DNA from: Osedax fenrisi
Taxonomy: Eukaryota > Annelida > Polychaeta > Sabellida > Siboglinidae
Assembly: GCA_964019155.1 (NCBI GenBank)
Contig: OZ025240.1
Span: forward strand, 39,838,715 to 39,902,714
Direction of reading: 5' to 3'
DNA length: 64,000 bases
In this document: in pieces, positions 35,756 to 64,000 of the stretch
Layout: each line of letters opens with the position of its first letter
Position numbering within the stretch: the first letter of the stretch is position 1
The notes under the pieces: model-generated
What the model was told of the DNA's origin: nothing
The model's input: only the letters and a program-made list of their open reading frames with translations
Database searches by the model: none
Made by a program: the position numbers and the translations under genes

Positions 35756-37369
35756 TCATAGTAGATACAGTTCTGTAATAATGCTTCTAAGCAATAATAG
35801 CTTATCGAGGTATCTATGTTTAGAGTAAAGTTTCGATGATCAAATACAAATATATATATATATATTCTTTGAGCGAGTTTACGTTTGGGTTTTTATGTAA
35901 GTTTTATGCTTTTGTTGTTGTATTTATTAGTGTTTCATATTAGTGTTATATATATATATATAAATATAGAGTAAATACAATTGATGCTATTTTATAGTAT
36001 AAATCTATATATTAATTAATAATTAATAGAAACCAGTAAACTTATTTTTATTCGGTGGATACATGCCATAGCCCTGTTATATATAAAATTTTTGAAATAC
36101 ATAAAAAATATGTCTAAAGATTATTAATATTAATGTTATATTGTTTTATGTAGACTAATATAATGTAATATATATAGATAATATTATTACATAATGAAAA
36201 TATATATATGACTTAATTAATAGAGATATTTCTGTCATAAAGAATATAAATATGAATATCGCTTTTTCTAATTAATTTTATTATGTAATTTAAAATTATT
36301 TTTTTTATAAATATTATAAATATTAATTACAAACTTGTAATAAATTTATATTTAAAATATTAATTTAATATTCCTAAAATATTATTTGTTATAAGATTTA
36401 TCTAAGCCGTGTTTATAAAAAAATTGGGCGTGATTTTTCCCACTGATTTTTAACCCTGCTTGAAATTTTCGTTTTTTAAACATTTATTAAATATAGGGCA
36501 GTAATGTTAAGTAAATTATAATAATCGATATCTGGCTCTACAAATTGGGCCCATTTTTGTAGTTATAAATCTTATTTGTTATTACAAAATAATTCATTAA
36601 TGTTGCATACCAATTACTCTATCCGTTAGATAGATTAACTAGAAGAACATAGGCCTACCATTATGGTGATATATCATTTCTATGTAGCTGAACTTATAAA
36701 ATAGATATTTCAATTCAGTCTAATATATTGATTTATTATATAGATAAATTCTATATTCTCTAGGGATGATGTCACAGTTTAGAAAAAATATTTAATATAT
36801 AATCTACTCGTTTTCTCATTTATCTTCTAATTATATCGGTTTATTAACTATTTTATATTACATACAATTTTATAAATCATCATTATACTGATATGTTATT
36901 ATAATTATTACATTGATTTAATAAAAACAGAATAATTGAAGAATAATATAATGAGATTGATAGTATCTAAAATTTAGATTCTAACTATAGGTAATCAAGG
37001 TTTGATTATTTCATTGCATTATCATACTTTTATGCAATGGTAATTGGTAAATGTAATGGTAAATACTATTTACTAAATAAAAATATTTATTTATATATGT
37101 TCTTACTGTTGATAATATACATTTTTCAATAAAGAAAAATTATAATATGCATATAAATTTTTAAATATTGATATATATTTTGAGATCTATTTAGTAAAAT
37201 TGTTAGTAATTTTAGTCATTCAGTATTATGTATAATATATATTATAATTAATTATTTAATTACGGAGAACTCTTGCAATATAATTTATATTAAATATAAT
37301 ACTCTATTTTATTTATAAATGTTCAATTAAATATATATAAATGTATAATTAAAATAAAATCTAAATCAG

Positions 37370-63130
<25,761 letters not shown>

Positions 63131-64000
63131 TTTTCATCTATTTTATTATAATAAATATTAAGTTTTATATTCATTATTTATATAAATATCTAATATTTAC
63201 ATATAAACTAACTAACATTGGTGGATATAACATTTATGTAGTATTACTAATATTTAGTAATATCACTAATTATGTAAAATTAACGTTCAATAATTTATCT
63301 TAAATATATGAGTCATTGTATGCATACTGATGATACAATTATCTCATCAGTGTATTGCTATATTTCTCATGTAAAGTTAATTTAATTATCACAAGGTTAT
63401 TTAATATAATAATTATTTTTATTAAGTTTATAAATATCCATATTTTTATATTAAGGGCCGGGGTAACCTTGCCGAGTTTACATGTAAAAGATAGGGAAAA
63501 TTAGGGTCACTAAAAAGACTACTACTTTTATACAAATGCATATAATCACCTACTTTTTTTACCTATAGTTAGATAAATATTATAAAACCTATCCTATATA
63601 TAAATATATAACTATCTACAAGTTATCGGTTCCCTACCAATATTTTATTTTTGTATTTTTCATAAACTTTTTTTATAATATTTATAATTAGTATATTTTA
63701 AAATAAAATTATGACATTCTAACAGGATAGCTTATTATCAGTAATATCATATATATATATATATATATATATATACTCAGAAATTGTTATAATAATTGAA
63801 GCAATTGGACAAAAGTAGTAGTGGAAACAAATAAAATTCAAAAAAAGAAATTCTGTTTAATAGAGTAATATTTTTAAAATTTCGGAAAAACGAAATAGCA
63901 ATAAGAATTTCTACAGCCAAATACATAATGGTAAGATTGGAAATGATCTGGAGAAGTAGAGAAATAAGTTTATAAATTAAATTCAACCTATACAATACTC
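63131..64000. other. AT-rich 3' flank of NUP188
   Basis: After the stop at 63130 the sequence turns AT-rich, with a (TA)n tract near 63,750. A small GC-richer patch at about 63,456-63,510 (GGGCCGGGGTAACCTTGCCG) is not recognised. The 72-codon minus-strand frame at the end has no similarity I know. Confidence 0.45.

Larger units (their letters stand above)
30578..37369. other. AT-rich intergenic region between the ninjurin-like gene and NUP188
   Basis: Very AT-rich, no exon identified. It holds a TIR element (31560-32427), palindromes (32821-32856, 32905-32940), a fold-back element (34751-35006) and a short TIR element (35249-35471), plus (TA)n, (AAT)n and (TAA)n tracts. The NUP188 promoter and first coding exon should lie near the right-hand end but I could not pin them down. 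Confidence 0.45.

Overview
This is a stretch of nuclear DNA from an animal with a strongly AT-rich genome. The evidence is metazoan-type genes cut into many short exons (GT-AG introns rich in microsatellites), a CR1/L2-like LINE, tRNA-derived SINEs, several MITE families, and a transposon carrying an animal-type transposase. There are no bacterial gene arrays, ribosome binding sites or CRISPR. I cannot name the species. The proteins match vertebrate orthologues clearly but distantly, which would suit an early-branching or fast-evolving lineage. Exons stand out as GC-richer islands. I rebuilt the genes by joining exons with canonical splice sites in matching phase and by recalling the human proteins; no alignment was run.

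Layout. (1) 1-2,573: AT-rich, no gene recognised. (2) 2,574-9,315, minus strand: two mitochondrial genes head to tail, SDHAF1 (2 exons) followed by TAMM41 (8 exons, complete, 332 codons). TAMM41 intron 4 holds a G-rich array that repeats the next exon's splice acceptor and first coding bases. (3) 9,316-15,870: AT-rich intergenic DNA with MITE-like inverted repeats and perfect palindromes. (4) About 15,870-20,470, minus strand: a CR1/L2-like non-LTR retrotransposon with both ORFs open. (5) 21,967-30,577, plus strand: a ninjurin-like gene. Its two ninjurin transmembrane helices are encoded on exons separated by exons for about 210 extra residues. (6) 30,578-37,369: intergenic, with several inverted-repeat elements. 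(7) 37,370-63,130, plus strand: NUP188, a nuclear pore scaffold gene with at least 49 small exons (about 1,630 codons). Only the first coding exon was not found. Its introns carry a decayed DNA transposon with a three-exon transposase, SINEs, two MITEs with 8-bp target duplications, a LINE remnant, long trinucleotide arrays and a minisatellite of decoy splice acceptors. (8) 63,131-64,000: AT-rich, nothing recognised.

The genes do not form one pathway. SDHAF1 (complex II assembly) and TAMM41 (mitochondrial CDP-diacylglycerol synthesis) share an organelle and lie only 277 bp apart. The ninjurin-like gene is a membrane protein and NUP188 belongs to the nuclear pore. The most unusual points are the expanded ninjurin, the two tandem arrays built on splice-acceptor/exon junctions, and the mobile elements, some defined by exact target-site duplications.
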